Under the pieces are notes generated by a model. It saw nothing but the letters and a program-made list of their open reading frames with translations. It ran no database searches and was not told the origin of the DNA. The translations under genes and the position numbers were made by a program. Shown one piece after another: positions 17,507 to 26,185 of a stretch of 64,000 nucleotides of DNA. The stretch spans positions 62,001 to 126,000 of the forward strand of contig NZ_BCSV01000004.1 in assembly GCF_001571045.1 (NCBI RefSeq), written 5' to 3'. The DNA comes from Curtobacterium ammoniigenes NBRC 101786 (GTDB lineage Bacteria > Actinomycetota > Actinomycetes > Actinomycetales > Microbacteriaceae). Within the stretch, counting starts at the first letter, position 1. Each line of letters starts with the position of its first letter.

Positions 17507-17612
17507 GCCACGATCCTCCGCCTTCGCCGCTCAGAAAGCCCGAATGATCGTATCCGAGAACGCCGCGTCTGAGAGGACCCTCCGCTCGGCCGGCCGCGCC
17601 GGGCAACCGCGC

Positions 17613-17618
17613 TACAGT
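17613..17618 (+). promoter_or_regulatory. Candidate -10 element for lgt (TACAGT)
   Basis: TACAGT lies 27 bases before the lgt ATG in the 138-bp gap divergent from the gtrA-like gene. A CGGAAGGGA ribosome-binding site follows at about 17632-17640. No convincing -35 is visible. Confidence 0.35.
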
Positions 17619-17644
17619 GAGACCGCTCCTCCGGAAGGGAACCG

Positions 17645-18640
17645 ATGTCCGCATTGCTCGCCGCGGGAATCCCGAGCCCGCCTACGAACGGCTTTCAGAT
17701 CGGCGCGTTCGAGATCCACTATTACGCCCTCTGCATCCTGACGGGCATCGTGATCGCTGCCACCGTTGCGGGTCGTCGGCTGAAGGCGCGGGGCATCGAG
17801 GGCGGCAAGATCGTCGACATCGCGATCTGGGCAGTGCCGATCGCGCTCGTCGGCGGTCGCTTCTACCACGTGTTCACGCACCCGGGCGACTACTTCTCCG
17901 CCGGCGACAACCTGTGGAACGTGTTCGCCCTGTGGGAGGGCGGACTGGCCATCTACGGGAGCATTCTCGCGGGGTCGGTCGGAGCCTGGATCGGCAGCCG
18001 TCGCGCGGGCGTTCGCTTCTCGGATTTCGCTGACTCGGTGGCACCCGGCATGCTCTTCGCCCAGGCGTTCGGTCGCCTGGGCAACTACTTCAACCAGGAG
18101 CTCTTCGGACCGCCCACCACGTGGCCGTGGGGCCTGCAGATCAGCACCAGCAGTCCGCACTTCCCGCCAGGAACGCCTCCGGGCACGCTCTTCCAGCCGC
18201 TGTTTCTCTATGAGCTCATCTGGGACACCATCGGTGGCATCCTTATCATCGTGCTCGGACGGCGGTTCCGCCTGCCCCGGGGCGTCCCCGTCGGCATGTA
18301 CTTCCTGTGGTACGGCGCCGGGCGCGCGTACCTCGAGGTGATCCGTCTCGATCCGACGGAGTTGACGATCGGGGGCGTGAAGGCGAACACGCTCGCCGCG
18401 ATCATCGGAGCGATTCTCGGACTCCTGATCATCATCTGGTCCGTTCGGCGTGACCGTGAGCGGCTCCGGTCCGGAACGACCACTGCCGAGAGTCCGGACG
18501 CCGCGCCAGCGGCAACCGCAGGTGCTTCGGCGGAAGCCTCATCGGATGGCGTCGTCCGCTCCGATGAGACGCACGACTCCGCACCCATGGACAGCGAACA
18601 CACCGTGGCGTCGTCGCCGCCGGGGCGCCCCGCCGATTAG
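17645..18640 (+). CDS. lgt: Prolipoprotein diacylglyceryl transferase
   Basis: This 331-residue membrane protein has the Lgt signature GRLGNYFNQELFG near residues 142-154 and an early YYALCILTGIVIA segment with HYYAL near 26-30. It transfers diacylglycerol from phosphatidylglycerol to the lipobox cysteine of prolipoproteins, the first step of lipoprotein maturation, in the cytoplasmic membrane. About seven membrane segments fill residues 15-280; the last 55 residues are a Ser/Thr/Ala-rich cytoplasmic tail found in actinobacterial Lgt. Its stop codon overlaps the stop of the convergent methyltransferase gene. Confidence 0.95.
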   Translation: MSALLAAGIPSPPTNGFQIGAFEIHYYALCILTGIVIAATVAGRRLKARGIEGGKIVDIAIWAVPIALVGGRFYHVFTHPGDYFSAGDNLWNVFALWEGGLAIYGSILAGSVGAWIGSRRAGVRFSDFADSVAPGMLFAQAFGRLGNYFNQELFGPPTTWPWGLQISTSSPHFPPGTPPGTLFQPLFLYELIWDTIGGILIIVLGRRFRLPRGVPVGMYFLWYGAGRAYLEVIRLDPTELTIGGVKANTLAAIIGAILGLLIIIWSVRRDRERLRSGTTTAESPDAAPAATAGASAEASSDGVVRSDETHDSAPMDSEHTVASSPPGRPAD

Positions 18641-19380
18641 TCGCGGGAACGACCAGACTCGCCGAGCAGCCCCACCGAGGATCGAGCTGGACCGTCCAGC
18701 GGATCCGACGACGGCGTTGCCAGGCGCGTTCCACGCAGGACGATGTCGTGCAGCGTGATTCGCTCCCCGTCGCGTTCGATCCACCGCGACTCGGCCGTCA
18801 CCTCGCTGCGCCACTCTGCGGGGTCGAGGACGCCGCGCATGCCCTCGAGGCGAACGATCGCGTCCGCGGGCGGCTCCCCGCCATGGCTATGCCGCCCTCC
18901 GGCCCCGTGCCCGACGATGAGAAGGCTTCCCCCGGGTCGTACCCAATCGGCGATCCGGGCGTACAACTCGAGCTGGGGAATGGTCGCGTGCGCATAGTGG
19001 GACGCGACGAGGTCAAACGACGACGATGGCTCCCAGACCGTGAGGTCGGCGACGTTCCAATCGACCGGCACCGGCGCCTGCCGTGCTCGCGCGCGCTCGC
19101 CGGGCGGGAGCGCACTGTCCTCCCGCGCAGTCTGCGCTTCCCGGGTCCGTGCGACATCGATGGCCGCGTTCGAGAGGTCGACAGCGGTGACCCTCCATCC
19201 CTGCTGCGCGAGCCAGATCGCCTCGGTGCCGGTGCCGCACCCGGCATCGAGCACCGTTCCGACCGGGAGCGAGGCGACAACATCGACGAGACGCGGGTTC
19301 GGCTCCACCGGCTCCCGGAGTTCATCGCCCCGGGCGTCGGTCCAGTGCCTGTCCCATCCGGCGGCGTCGAAGTCGTGCAT
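18637..19380 (-). CDS. Class I SAM-dependent methyltransferase
   Basis: This 247-residue protein has the Rossmann-type motif I VLDAGCGTGTEAIWLA near 43-58, motif II VTAVDLS near 67-73 and a motif IV-like FDLVASHYAHATI region. There is no membrane segment. Substrate is unknown; close relatives include TehB-like and ubiquinone-type small-molecule methyltransferases. A 20-residue polar insertion (PPGERARARQAP) lies after motif II. The gene is convergent with lgt, overlapping it by four bases, and divergent from the ftsW-family gene. Confidence 0.85.
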   Translation of the reverse strand: MHDFDAAGWDRHWTDARGDELREPVEPNPRLVDVVASLPVGTVLDAGCGTGTEAIWLAQQGWRVTAVDLSNAAIDVARTREAQTAREDSALPPGERARARQAPVPVDWNVADLTVWEPSSSFDLVASHYAHATIPQLELYARIADWVRPGGSLLIVGHGAGGRHSHGGEPPADAIVRLEGMRGVLDPAEWRSEVTAESRWIERDGERITLHDIVLRGTRLATPSSDPLDGPARSSVGLLGESGRSRD

Positions 19381-19474
19381 ACCGCACAGTCTGCGCGCTG
19401 AGCCCGGCCTGCGACCGAGCGACGAGTTCTCGAATCTTCACGTGTCGGTCCCGCGACCGATGCCCCGCACGACC

Positions 19475-19480
19475 GATACT
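19475..19480 (+). promoter_or_regulatory. -10 element of a leaderless promoter (GATACT)
   Basis: GATACT ends six bases before the ATG at 19487 of the ftsW-family gene, and no ribosome-binding site is present. This favours 19487 over the upstream in-frame ATG at 19460. Confidence 0.45.
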
Positions 19481-19486
19481 GCCGCC

Positions 19487-20719
19487 ATGCGTTTTCATCG
19501 CCTGGTGCTTCCGACACTGTCCTGGCGGCAGAATCCGCTCGGCGCCGTGATTCTCTCGGTCGCGGTGTTCCTCACCGTGTTCGGCACCGTCATGGTGCTC
19601 TCCGCGTCGTCCGTCGAAGAGATCGCGGTGCATCAAAGCCCGTTCGCAGCGTTCACGCACCAGCTCATGTTCGCGGTCGTGGGACTGCCGATGATGTTCA
19701 TCGCGTCCCGCGTGTCCGCGATGTCCTGGAAGCGCTGGGCGCTCCCGATCTTCGTCGCCGGCGTCTTCCTCGAGCTCCTCGTGCTCTTCACCCCGCTTGG
19801 AATGACCGTGCAGGGGAACCGAAACTGGCTTCGGCTCGGCGCGTTCTCCGCGCAGCCCTCTGAGCTCATCAAGCTCGGGCTCGTGCTGATCGTCGCGGCG
19901 ATCATTGACCGGAAGCGCGAGGCGATCCGCACCGGCGTCCACGTCGTCCGGGAGGTCTATCTCCCGATCGCGATCGCCCTGCTCATCGGGGTGGCTCCAG
20001 TGCTCCTCGGGAAGGACCTCGGCACCTCGATCGTCATCGTCGCCGCGGTCTTCGGGGTCCTGATCTTCAGCGGCATCAGGATTCGCGACATCGTGCTCGG
20101 CGCGCTGGGAGCAGGCGGAGTCGTCGTCCTCCTGGCAATGACCCGGTCCTCGCGAGCCGGTCGCATCACAACCTGGTTGCACGGGTGCGGCGTTTCGGAC
20201 CAGACGCAAGCGGCGTGCTGGCAGCCCGTGCACGCGCAATGGGCGCTTGCGGCAGGCGGGATCTTCGGCAAGGGCCTTGGCGACTCGATGCTGAAGTGGT
20301 CGTGGCTGCCGGAGGCGGACAACGACTTCATCTACGCGATCATCGGCGAGGAACTCGGCCTCATCGGCGCGTGCACGGTGCTCGCGCTGTTCATCGTGAT
20401 CGCGATTGCGTTGATCCGCACGGCGCGGCGCCGCTCGGATGTCTTCGGGTCCGCGGCGAGCGGCGGCATCCTGGTGTGGGTCGTCGGCCAAGCGCTCATC
20501 AACATCGCCGTCGTCCTCGGACTGCTCCCTGTTCTCGGCGTGCCGCTGCCGCTCATCTCGGCGGGCGGCTCCTCAATGGTCGTGACGCTCATCGGGCTCG
20601 GCGCGGCAGCGTCCTTTGCCGGACGGGTCGAGGAGCCGGAGGCGGTGAGCACGGCGCCGACGCGGAGTCGGACGCCGGCGCCCGCCGAATCCGGTGCGTT
20701 CGCGATGCACGACGTCTGA
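19487..20719 (+). CDS. FtsW/RodA/SpoVE-family peptidoglycan polymerase
   Basis: This 410-residue protein has about ten membrane segments and SEDS-family motifs: GNRNWLRLG near 109-117, FSAQPSELIKLGLVL, then HAQWALAAGGIFGKGLGDSMLKWSWLPEADNDFIYAIIGEELGLIG and PLPLISAGGSSM near the C-terminus. These proteins polymerise lipid II glycan chains together with a class B penicillin-binding protein. The LPEADNDFIYAIIGEELG signature is FtsW/RodA-typical. It lies outside a cell-division cluster, so it may be an additional FtsW-type copy in this genome; FtsW and RodA roles cannot be separated here. The last 35 residues are a cytoplasmic tail. Confidence 0.88.
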   Translation: MRFHRLVLPTLSWRQNPLGAVILSVAVFLTVFGTVMVLSASSVEEIAVHQSPFAAFTHQLMFAVVGLPMMFIASRVSAMSWKRWALPIFVAGVFLELLVLFTPLGMTVQGNRNWLRLGAFSAQPSELIKLGLVLIVAAIIDRKREAIRTGVHVVREVYLPIAIALLIGVAPVLLGKDLGTSIVIVAAVFGVLIFSGIRIRDIVLGALGAGGVVVLLAMTRSSRAGRITTWLHGCGVSDQTQAACWQPVHAQWALAAGGIFGKGLGDSMLKWSWLPEADNDFIYAIIGEELGLIGACTVLALFIVIAIALIRTARRRSDVFGSAASGGILVWVVGQALINIAVVLGLLPVLGVPLPLISAGGSSMVVTLIGLGAAASFAGRVEEPEAVSTAPTRSRTPAPAESGAFAMHDV

Positions 20720-20746
20720 CGCGCCTCCTGCGTGGGGCCGTGCTCT

Positions 20747-20769
20747 CCGGGGCTCTGCCCGCTCCCCGG
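20747..20769 (+). terminator. Weak hairpin between convergent genes
   Basis: CCGGGG and CCCCGG form a 6-bp stem around an 11-base loop in the 81-bp gap between the ftsW-family gene and the convergent oxidoreductase gene. It could serve as a terminator in either direction; support is modest. Confidence 0.3.
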
Positions 20770-20800
20770 CGCTCCCAGCGACCTCTGCACGGGGCAACCG

Positions 20801-21850
20801 TCAGTCGTCGAGGACGACGACAAGCTTCTCGGCGGAGACACCTGCACGGAGCCGATCGAGGCCGGCTGGGATCGCTGCGAGCCCCGACCCCACGACACGT
20901 GCTGGTGGCGCCGAACGATACCGACCATCGGCAAGCGCGGGTCCGAGGAAGTCGCGGAAGATCGCCGGACCGACCGCCGTGTCGACTGGCGATCCTCCCC
21001 AGATCGCCGAGATCGCCACGCCACGACGTCGCTCCCAGACGGAGCGCATCCGGGTGGCCGGGGTCGGATAGGCGGAAGCCAGGCGTCCCGAGCCCTGCGC
21101 GGCGCGGACGATCGGGATGGTCTTTGTCAGCGAGCCGCCTCCGATCGCGACGGTGCCGGCGAGGAACCGGCCGCGCAGTGCTTCGAGCAGGGTGTTCTGT
21201 GCCTTGGGATCGCGATAGTCGACCGACACCCGTGCGCCAAGACTCCGGACGAGTTCTGCGTTCTTCGGGGAGGCTGTGGTCACCACGTCGTAGCCCGCAT
21301 TCGTCGCGAGCTGGATCGCGTTGCAGCCGACGCTCGTCGAGCCTCCCCAGATCAGGACTGATGCATCGCGCTCCGGCTGCCGATCGCTCGTCGGCAGCTC
21401 GAGTGCGAGCTGGTCCGGTTCGAAGAGCGCGGCGGCCGCCGTCGCGATCCCCAGCGGCAATGTGGCGGCCTCCGTCCAGCTCACGGTGGGCGGGAGGACC
21501 GTGACCACCCGCGCGCGAAGGATGGCGAACCGCTGGAACGCGCCTTCGGCAGGGCGGTTCGCACTCCGCTCCAGGCCCGCCGCGAACCCGAGCACCCGGT
21601 CTCCGGGCGCGATCCCCTCGACGCCCGGCCCGACGTCGACGACGTCTCCTGCGATATCCGTCCCGAGCACGGTGGGATATCGCAGCCAGGGCGTGACGAC
21701 GTAGTGGGCGATGCCGGGGATCGCGTCGACCGGGTTCAACGCCACCGCACGGACACGCACGAGGACCTCTCCGTTTCGGGGAGGAGTCCGCGGGGCGGAC
21801 GCCAGCCGGAGCCGCCCCGTGGGCCGCGACAACCAGAGTGCTTCGTTCAT
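20801..21850 (-). CDS. Zinc-independent MDR-family alcohol dehydrogenase / quinone oxidoreductase-like protein
   Basis: This 349-residue protein is a medium-chain dehydrogenase/reductase: VLVRVRAVALNPVD near 30-43 is the family N-terminus, GTDIAGDVVDVG follows, and the NADP-binding region reads ILIWGGSTSVGCNAIQLATNAGYDVV-like near 165-190. The catalytic and structural zinc ligands are absent, as in quinone oxidoreductases and enoyl-type reductases such as the fungal TOXD group. The ATG at 21850 has AAGGAG six bases upstream. It is divergent from a tetR gene across two dyads and is probably that repressor's target. Substrate is unknown, likely an electrophile or quinone. Confidence 0.85.
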   Translation of the reverse strand: MNEALWLSRPTGRLRLASAPRTPPRNGEVLVRVRAVALNPVDAIPGIAHYVVTPWLRYPTVLGTDIAGDVVDVGPGVEGIAPGDRVLGFAAGLERSANRPAEGAFQRFAILRARVVTVLPPTVSWTEAATLPLGIATAAAALFEPDQLALELPTSDRQPERDASVLIWGGSTSVGCNAIQLATNAGYDVVTTASPKNAELVRSLGARVSVDYRDPKAQNTLLEALRGRFLAGTVAIGGGSLTKTIPIVRAAQGSGRLASAYPTPATRMRSVWERRRGVAISAIWGGSPVDTAVGPAIFRDFLGPALADGRYRSAPPARVVGSGLAAIPAGLDRLRAGVSAEKLVVVLDD

Positions 21851-21867
21851 TGCGGACTCCTTGAGTG

Positions 21868-21884
21868 ATGACACGTGATGTCAT
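21868..21884. promoter_or_regulatory. TetR-type operator 1
   Basis: ATGACACGTGATGTCAT is a 17-bp dyad with perfect 6-bp arms ATGACA/TGTCAT. It lies 18 bases upstream of the oxidoreductase start on the minus strand. Confidence 0.75.
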
Positions 21885-21894
21885 TATGTACCCC

Positions 21895-21911
21895 ATGGCA
21901 CGACGTGTCAT
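21895..21911. promoter_or_regulatory. TetR-type operator 2
   Basis: ATGGCACGACGTGTCAT repeats the operator 1 pattern with one arm mismatch. The centres are 27 bp apart, and this copy sits just before the -10 of the tetR gene, so the repressor probably controls both divergent genes including its own. Confidence 0.75.
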
Positions 21912-21915
21912 CGTC

Positions 21916-21921
21916 TATGCT
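21916..21921 (+). promoter_or_regulatory. -10 element of a leaderless promoter (TATGCT)
   Basis: TATGCT ends six bases before the ATG at 21928, with no ribosome-binding site. It supports that start over upstream in-frame ATG codons that lie inside the operators. Confidence 0.45.
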
Positions 21922-21927
21922 TCCGCC

Positions 21928-22500
21928 ATGAGCCGCTGGCAGCCCGACGCACGAGGACGACTCGAGCGAGCCGCGGTCGACCTGTTCAGCACGCAGGGCT
22001 ACGCGGCGACGACGATTCCGGAGATCGCTGCTCGGGCCGGCCTCACCACACGAACGTTCTTCCGCTACTTCCCCGACAAGCGAGAGGTGATCTTCGACGG
22101 CGACACGATCCCGACGCTGGCCCGTGCGTTTCTCGCGGCGGCGCCCGCCGAGGTGCCGCCGATGCAACTCCTCGTCAGCGGGATGTGCAGCATCGCCGAT
22201 GAACGGTTCCCGCCGCGCCGGGAGGCAATGCGGCGACTCCGTCCGATCATCGCGGCAGAGCCCGCGCTCCGCGAACGCGACGCCCGAAAGCGCGACGACC
22301 TCACCGAAGCAGTCCGCGTCGGCTTCGTCGAACGTGGTGTCTCCGAGCACGCGGCCTCCGCCCTCGCCGCGTTCGGCATCGGAACCCTGCACGCGGCACT
22401 CGACCAGTGGCTTGCGGACGATGACACCGATCTCCCGAGCCGGACGATCCTTCGATGCATCGCCGACGTCCGCCGCGCACTGGACGAGCTCTCGGTCTGA
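21928..22500 (+). CDS. TetR-family transcriptional regulator
   Basis: This 190-residue protein has an N-terminal TetR helix-turn-helix: RLERAAVDLFSTQGYAATTIPEIAARAGLTTRTFFRYFPDKREVIF at about residues 11-56. The C-terminal ligand domain has no specific similarity I can name. It is divergent from the MDR oxidoreductase gene, and two 17-bp dyads lie between them. A sensor for a small electrophile or drug that induces the oxidoreductase is the likely role. Confidence 0.9.
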   Translation: MSRWQPDARGRLERAAVDLFSTQGYAATTIPEIAARAGLTTRTFFRYFPDKREVIFDGDTIPTLARAFLAAAPAEVPPMQLLVSGMCSIADERFPPRREAMRRLRPIIAAEPALRERDARKRDDLTEAVRVGFVERGVSEHAASALAAFGIGTLHAALDQWLADDDTDLPSRTILRCIADVRRALDELSV

Positions 22501-22634
22501 TCTGGGGCAGAGAGGTGACAGCCCCTCAGAGGCACCAGGCGCAGTTCGTTCGGCGTCCTGACAATCATGCGTTTCGCGGATCATCCGTACCCCGATAGCA
22601 GCGCAGCAGGGCCGATGCCGCATGCTGAGGGCGA
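22501..22634 (+). other. Gap between tetR and araC genes
   Basis: This 134-bp interval has no plausible small gene. GAGGG before 22635 is the likely ribosome-binding site of the araC gene. A GGGGCAG...CAGCCCC-type imperfect stem just after the tetR stop (about 22504-22527) could terminate tetR. Confidence 0.3.
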
Positions 22635-23612
22635 ATGCCAGCAGACATCACACCCCACGCTCCGATCGATCGTCGAGGAATCGACATCGATGACGCCGTC
22701 GCGCTCTACGAAGCGATCTACACCAGCGACAACATCCACATCGATCGTGCGGCACCCGACTTCGAATACCGATACCGGGCGGTCGGTGACCAAGACGTCG
22801 CACTCGCCACATCCGCTGTACGCGCACGGCGATGGGGAACGATCGATCCCGGGACCGAGTACATCCTCGCCTGGGCAACCGGCCCCGGCATCACGCTCGA
22901 CACCGCGAGCTCCGACCCGATCCAGATGCGTGCCGGCGTGCCGATGATGTACCCCACGGGTCGCGCGTTCGAATTCGAAGCGCTCCCAACCACGCAGCAT
23001 CTACTGCGCTTCGGCGGCGAATTCCTCGAGGGCGTCGAGTCGGCACGGACCGGGGACGCGCCGACGAGGCTGCAGTTCACCGGCAGTCCAGAACCGGAAG
23101 CGCTGGCGATCCTCCGCGGCGCGATCAGCGAGTCGGCCGGAGCGCTCCTCGATCCATTGACACCACTGCCCGTTCGCCGGCGCGCGAACCTCCGGGTCGC
23201 GGAAGCCGTCATCGAAGCGTTCCGGCCGATTCCTGTCGTCGACCAGCGGCGAGGTGGGTCGCAGACGACACGTCGCGCACAGGAATGGATGGTCGCGCAC
23301 GCTTCCGAGCCGATCACGATCAGCGACGTTGCGGCCGCAACCGGAACGGGCGCCAGAACGCTCCAGGCCGCGTTCCAGCGTCACGTCGGGATGAGCCCCA
23401 TGGAGTTCCTGCGCACCGTTCGCCTGCATCGTGTCCGCGCCGAGCTGCTCCGCCCGGAGCGCTCCTGGAACGTCTCCGACCGGGCGATCGCATGGGGGTT
23501 CACGCACATGGGTCGGTTCTCCGCCTACTACGCCAGTCAGTTCGGTGAGCTGCCGTCCGCGACGCTCGCCCAGGGTCGGGCTATCCGATCGGCGAGCCTC
23601 GCGAGCGCATAG
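22635..23612 (+). CDS. AraC-family transcriptional regulator (paralogue A)
   Basis: This 325-residue protein has a C-terminal AraC/XylS DNA-binding domain with two helix-turn-helices (ITISDVAAATGTGARTLQAAFQRHVGMSPMEFLRTVRLHRVRAELL, then DRAIAWGFTHMGRFSAYYASQFGELPS) at about 228-310. The N-terminal 200 residues resemble the AraC_binding_2 type sensor: YRYRAVGDQDVAL, RRWGTIDPG and PMMYPTGRAFEFEA. It is a clear paralogue of the product of 31773-32726, sharing these landmarks in the same order. A predicted 34-codon ORF lies 76 bases downstream. The ligand and targets are unknown. Confidence 0.9.
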   Translation: MPADITPHAPIDRRGIDIDDAVALYEAIYTSDNIHIDRAAPDFEYRYRAVGDQDVALATSAVRARRWGTIDPGTEYILAWATGPGITLDTASSDPIQMRAGVPMMYPTGRAFEFEALPTTQHLLRFGGEFLEGVESARTGDAPTRLQFTGSPEPEALAILRGAISESAGALLDPLTPLPVRRRANLRVAEAVIEAFRPIPVVDQRRGGSQTTRRAQEWMVAHASEPITISDVAAATGTGARTLQAAFQRHVGMSPMEFLRTVRLHRVRAELLRPERSWNVSDRAIAWGFTHMGRFSAYYASQFGELPSATLAQGRAIRSASLASA

Positions 23613-23646
23613 TTAGCCTCCCGAGTTATTCGCGGAGCATGATGAG

Positions 23647-23668
23647 TTGTACCCCTGGTGGGGCACAA
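23647..23668. promoter_or_regulatory. Dyad between araC-A and a 34-codon ORF
   Basis: TTGTACCCC-TGGT-GGGGCACAA is a 22-bp dyad with one mismatch per arm. It sits 20 bases before the small ORF and could be an operator or an mRNA hairpin that also ends the araC transcript. Confidence 0.5.
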
Positions 23669-23688
23669 CGAGCACCGGAAGGCACCCC

Positions 23689-23793
23689 ATGAACGCCATG
23701 ACCTCGGAACTCCCGCACGTCGACCCGAACCCGACCCAGCCCATCAACATGGCGGAACTCATCGCCGACATGGCCCGCTACACGAAGGCCTGA
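23689..23793 (+). CDS. Predicted 34-residue peptide next to araC-A
   Basis: The ORF starts MNAMTSELPHVDPNPTQPIN, ends ADMARYTKA, and has GGAAGG six bases before the ATG. It is acidic-to-neutral, Pro/Met-rich, with no signal peptide or cysteine. The good ribosome-binding site and the dyad upstream suggest it is translated. It ends 25 bases before the convergent kbl stop. I do not recognise a family; it could be a signalling or modified peptide, a small regulator, or chance coding. Confidence 0.5.
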   Translation: MNAMTSELPHVDPNPTQPINMAELIADMARYTKA

Positions 23794-23818
23794 CCGCACA
23801 CCCGTCGCATTGCGGCTG

Positions 23819-25003
23819 CTACGCCGATGTCGCGATGCCTCGTGCATCGATGAACGCGGCAACGCAGTGCCTGATCTGCTCGTCGGTGTGCCCGGCGGAC
23901 AGCTGCACCCTGATGCGCGCCCGCCCTCGCGGAACGACCGGGTAGCTGAAGGCCGTGACGTAGATGCCGCGCTCCTGCATCGCGTCGGCAATTCGTGCCG
24001 TGACCGCTGCGTCACCGAACATCACCGGCACGATCGGATGCTCGCCCGGCAACAGATCGAATCCGGCCTCGGTCATGAGCGAGCGGAACAGCGCAGCGTT
24101 CTCGACCAGCCGTCGACGCGCGGCGCCCGATCGTTCGATGAGGTCGAGCGCGGCCACCGTGCCCGCGGCGATCATCGGAGCGAGTGAGTTCGAGAACAGG
24201 TAGGGGCGGGACCGCTGCCGCAACAGGTCGACGATCTCCTGTCGCGCAGCCACGTACCCTCCCGAGGCTCCCCCGAGAGCCTTGCCGAACGTCCCCGTGT
24301 ACACATCGACGCGCCCCTCGACGCCGCACAGTTCCGGCGTCCCGCGGCCGTGCTCGCCGACGAACCCGACGGCGTGCGAATCGTCCACGATGACCAGCGC
24401 CTCGTACCGTTCGGCCAGGTCGCAGATCGCTCCGAGCGGCGCGATGCTGCCGTCCATCGAGAACACGCCATCGGTCACGATCGCACGGAACCGGGCGGAT
24501 GCGGCGGCCGCGAGTTGGGCCTCCAGATCGGCCATGTCCCGATTCTTGTATCGGAATCGCTGCGCCTTGCTCAACCGGATGCCGTCGATGATGGAGGCGT
24601 GATTCAGCTCGTCCGAGATGATCGCGTCCTCCGCGCCGAGCAGGACCTCGAAGAGTCCGCCGTTCGCGTCGAAGCACGACGAATACAGGATTGACGCCTC
24701 CGTACCGAGGAAGGCCGCCACACGGCGCTCAAGGTCTCGGTGGAGATCCTGGGTCCCGCAGATGAAGCGCACACTCGCCATGCCGTAACCCCACCGATCA
24801 AGCGCTTGCTTCGCCGCATCGACGAGTTCCGGCGCATCAGCGAGCCCAAGGTAATTGTTCGCACAGAAGTTCAGGAGCGGCTGGCCGTCCGCCTCGATCG
24901 CGGCGCGCTGCGGTCCCGTGATCTCACGCTCTCGCTTCGTCAGCCCCGCAGCGTCGATCCCGGCGAGTTCGTCGGCGAGGTGTGCTCGAATCGATCCGTA
25001 CAT
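23819..25003 (-). CDS. kbl: Glycine C-acetyltransferase (2-amino-3-ketobutyrate CoA ligase)
   Basis: This 394-residue PLP enzyme of the alpha-oxoamine synthase family has the Schiff-base lysine Lys241 in [11 protein letters not shown], the pyridoxal-stacking SSCFDANGG region at 108-116 and [17 protein letters not shown] near 206-222. It cleaves 2-amino-3-ketobutyrate with CoA to glycine and acetyl-CoA. The start at 25003 overlaps the tdh stop, confirming the threonine-degradation pair. An upstream ATG at 25018 is in frame but would lie inside tdh. Confidence 0.95.
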   Translation of the reverse strand: MYGSIRAHLADELAGIDAAGLTKREREITGPQRAAIEADGQPLLNFCANNYLGLADAPELVDAAKQALDRWGYGMASVRFICGTQDLHRDLERRVAAFLGTEASILYSSCFDANGGLFEVLLGAEDAIISDELNHASIIDGIRLSKAQRFRYKNRDMADLEAQLAAAASARFRAIVTDGVFSMDGSIAPLGAICDLAERYEALVIVDDSHAVGFVGEHGRGTPELCGVEGRVDVYTGTFGKALGGASGGYVAARQEIVDLLRQRSRPYLFSNSLAPMIAAGTVAALDLIERSGAARRRLVENAALFRSLMTEAGFDLLPGEHPIVPVMFGDAAVTARIADAMQERGIYVTAFSYPVVPRGRARIRVQLSAGHTDEQIRHCVAAFIDARGIATSA

Positions 25004-26055
25004 CAGTGCTCCGTCCAATCGATGATGACCTTGCCGCCGTCCGCGGTGGCGGCAGCAGCGAACGCCTGCTCCCAGTCACGCGCCGGAAATGTCGCAGAGA
25101 CGATCGATGCGATCCGCTCGCGCAGCACAGAACTTGTCTGCAGCATCGACCCCATCGCCTGCCACGTCTCGAACATCTCCCGGCCGTAGATTCCCTTGAC
25201 GGTGAGCATGTGGGTCACCACGGTTCCCCAGTCGACCGCGATCGGACCCGACGGAAGGCCGAGCATCGCAATGCGCCCGCCGTGGTTCATGTTCGCCACC
25301 ATCGACGGCAACGCCTGCGGCGCACCGGACATCTCGAAGCCGACATCGAACCCCTCGCGCATGCCCAGCTGCTGCTGGGCCTCGCGGATCACCGCTGCGC
25401 CGTCGCCACGCACATTCACACCGAGGTCGGCGCCCATGCGTTCCGCCATCGCCAACCGGTTCTCGCTGATGTCCGTGCCGACCACGAATCGGGCGCCCGC
25501 ATGCCGCGCGACCGCGATCGCCATCAGTCCGATCGGCCCGCAGCCCGTCACCAGGACGTCCTCACCGACGACCGGGAATGCAAGCGCTGTATGCACGGCA
25601 TTGCCGAGCGGGTCGAACAGCGCGCCCACCTCGGGAGCGATGGACTCGTGGTGCACCCACACGTTCGCGCCGGGCAGCGTCAGAAACTCAGCGAACACGC
25701 CGTCCCGCTGTACCCCGAGCCCCTTCGTGCGGATGCACATCTGTCGGCGCCCGGCTCGGCAGTTCCGACAGGTTCCGCAGACGATGTGCCCCTCTCCGGA
25801 GACGAGATCGCCGACCTGGACGTCATGCACGGATGGACCGACCTCGACGACCTCGCCGAAGAACTCGTGACCGGGGATCAGCGGCGCCGTGACCGCGGAT
25901 GCAGCCCAGTCGTCCCACGAACGGATATGCAGGTCCGTCCCGCAGATGCCGGTCCGCAGAACACGGATCTTCACCTCGTCCGCCGCGGGAACAGGCTCTG
26001 GTCGATCGACCATCACGAGTCCCGGCCCAGCATCCGGTTTGTACAGCGCCCTCAT
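25003..26055 (-). CDS. tdh: L-threonine 3-dehydrogenase
   Basis: This 350-residue zinc MDR enzyme oxidises threonine to 2-amino-3-ketobutyrate with NAD. Catalytic zinc ligands are Cys38 in GICGTD and His63-Glu64 in PGHEF; the structural zinc cysteines are 93, 96, 99 and 107. The NAD loop is [10 protein letters not shown]. The start at 26055 gives the family N-terminus; the frame is open upstream but that extension is Arg/Pro-rich and not conserved. It is the first gene of the tdh-kbl pair; the 130-bp gap upstream may hold its promoter. Confidence 0.95.
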   Translation of the reverse strand: MRALYKPDAGPGLVMVDRPEPVPAADEVKIRVLRTGICGTDLHIRSWDDWAASAVTAPLIPGHEFFGEVVEVGPSVHDVQVGDLVSGEGHIVCGTCRNCRAGRRQMCIRTKGLGVQRDGVFAEFLTLPGANVWVHHESIAPEVGALFDPLGNAVHTALAFPVVGEDVLVTGCGPIGLMAIAVARHAGARFVVGTDISENRLAMAERMGADLGVNVRGDGAAVIREAQQQLGMREGFDVGFEMSGAPQALPSMVANMNHGGRIAMLGLPSGPIAVDWGTVVTHMLTVKGIYGREMFETWQAMGSMLQTSSVLRERIASIVSATFPARDWEQAFAAAATADGGKVIIDWTEH

Positions 26056-26185
26056 CGGCCCTCGTCTTCCTCGTTCGACGCGCGCTTGTGGCGCATGTCG
26101 AGGTGCGTGCGGCACGATCGCGGTTCCGACCGGCCACCGACAATCAAACACCCGCCGGAGGCTCGGTCGGGTCGACGCGGCGCGC

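Noticed and set aside
20801-22500. Mobile element or transposase in the regulator-rich 20-33 kb region
   Set aside because: No transposase-like ORF or inverted repeats flanking genes were seen.
22567-22947. 126-codon frame overlapping the start of araC-A
   Set aside because: It overlaps the AraC paralogue whose family match is clear, and its translation is Thr/Ser/Pro-rich without domain features.
23689-23793. Reading the small ORF as a lanthipeptide or lasso precursor
   Set aside because: No cysteine, no leader-core signature and no modifying enzymes in the window.
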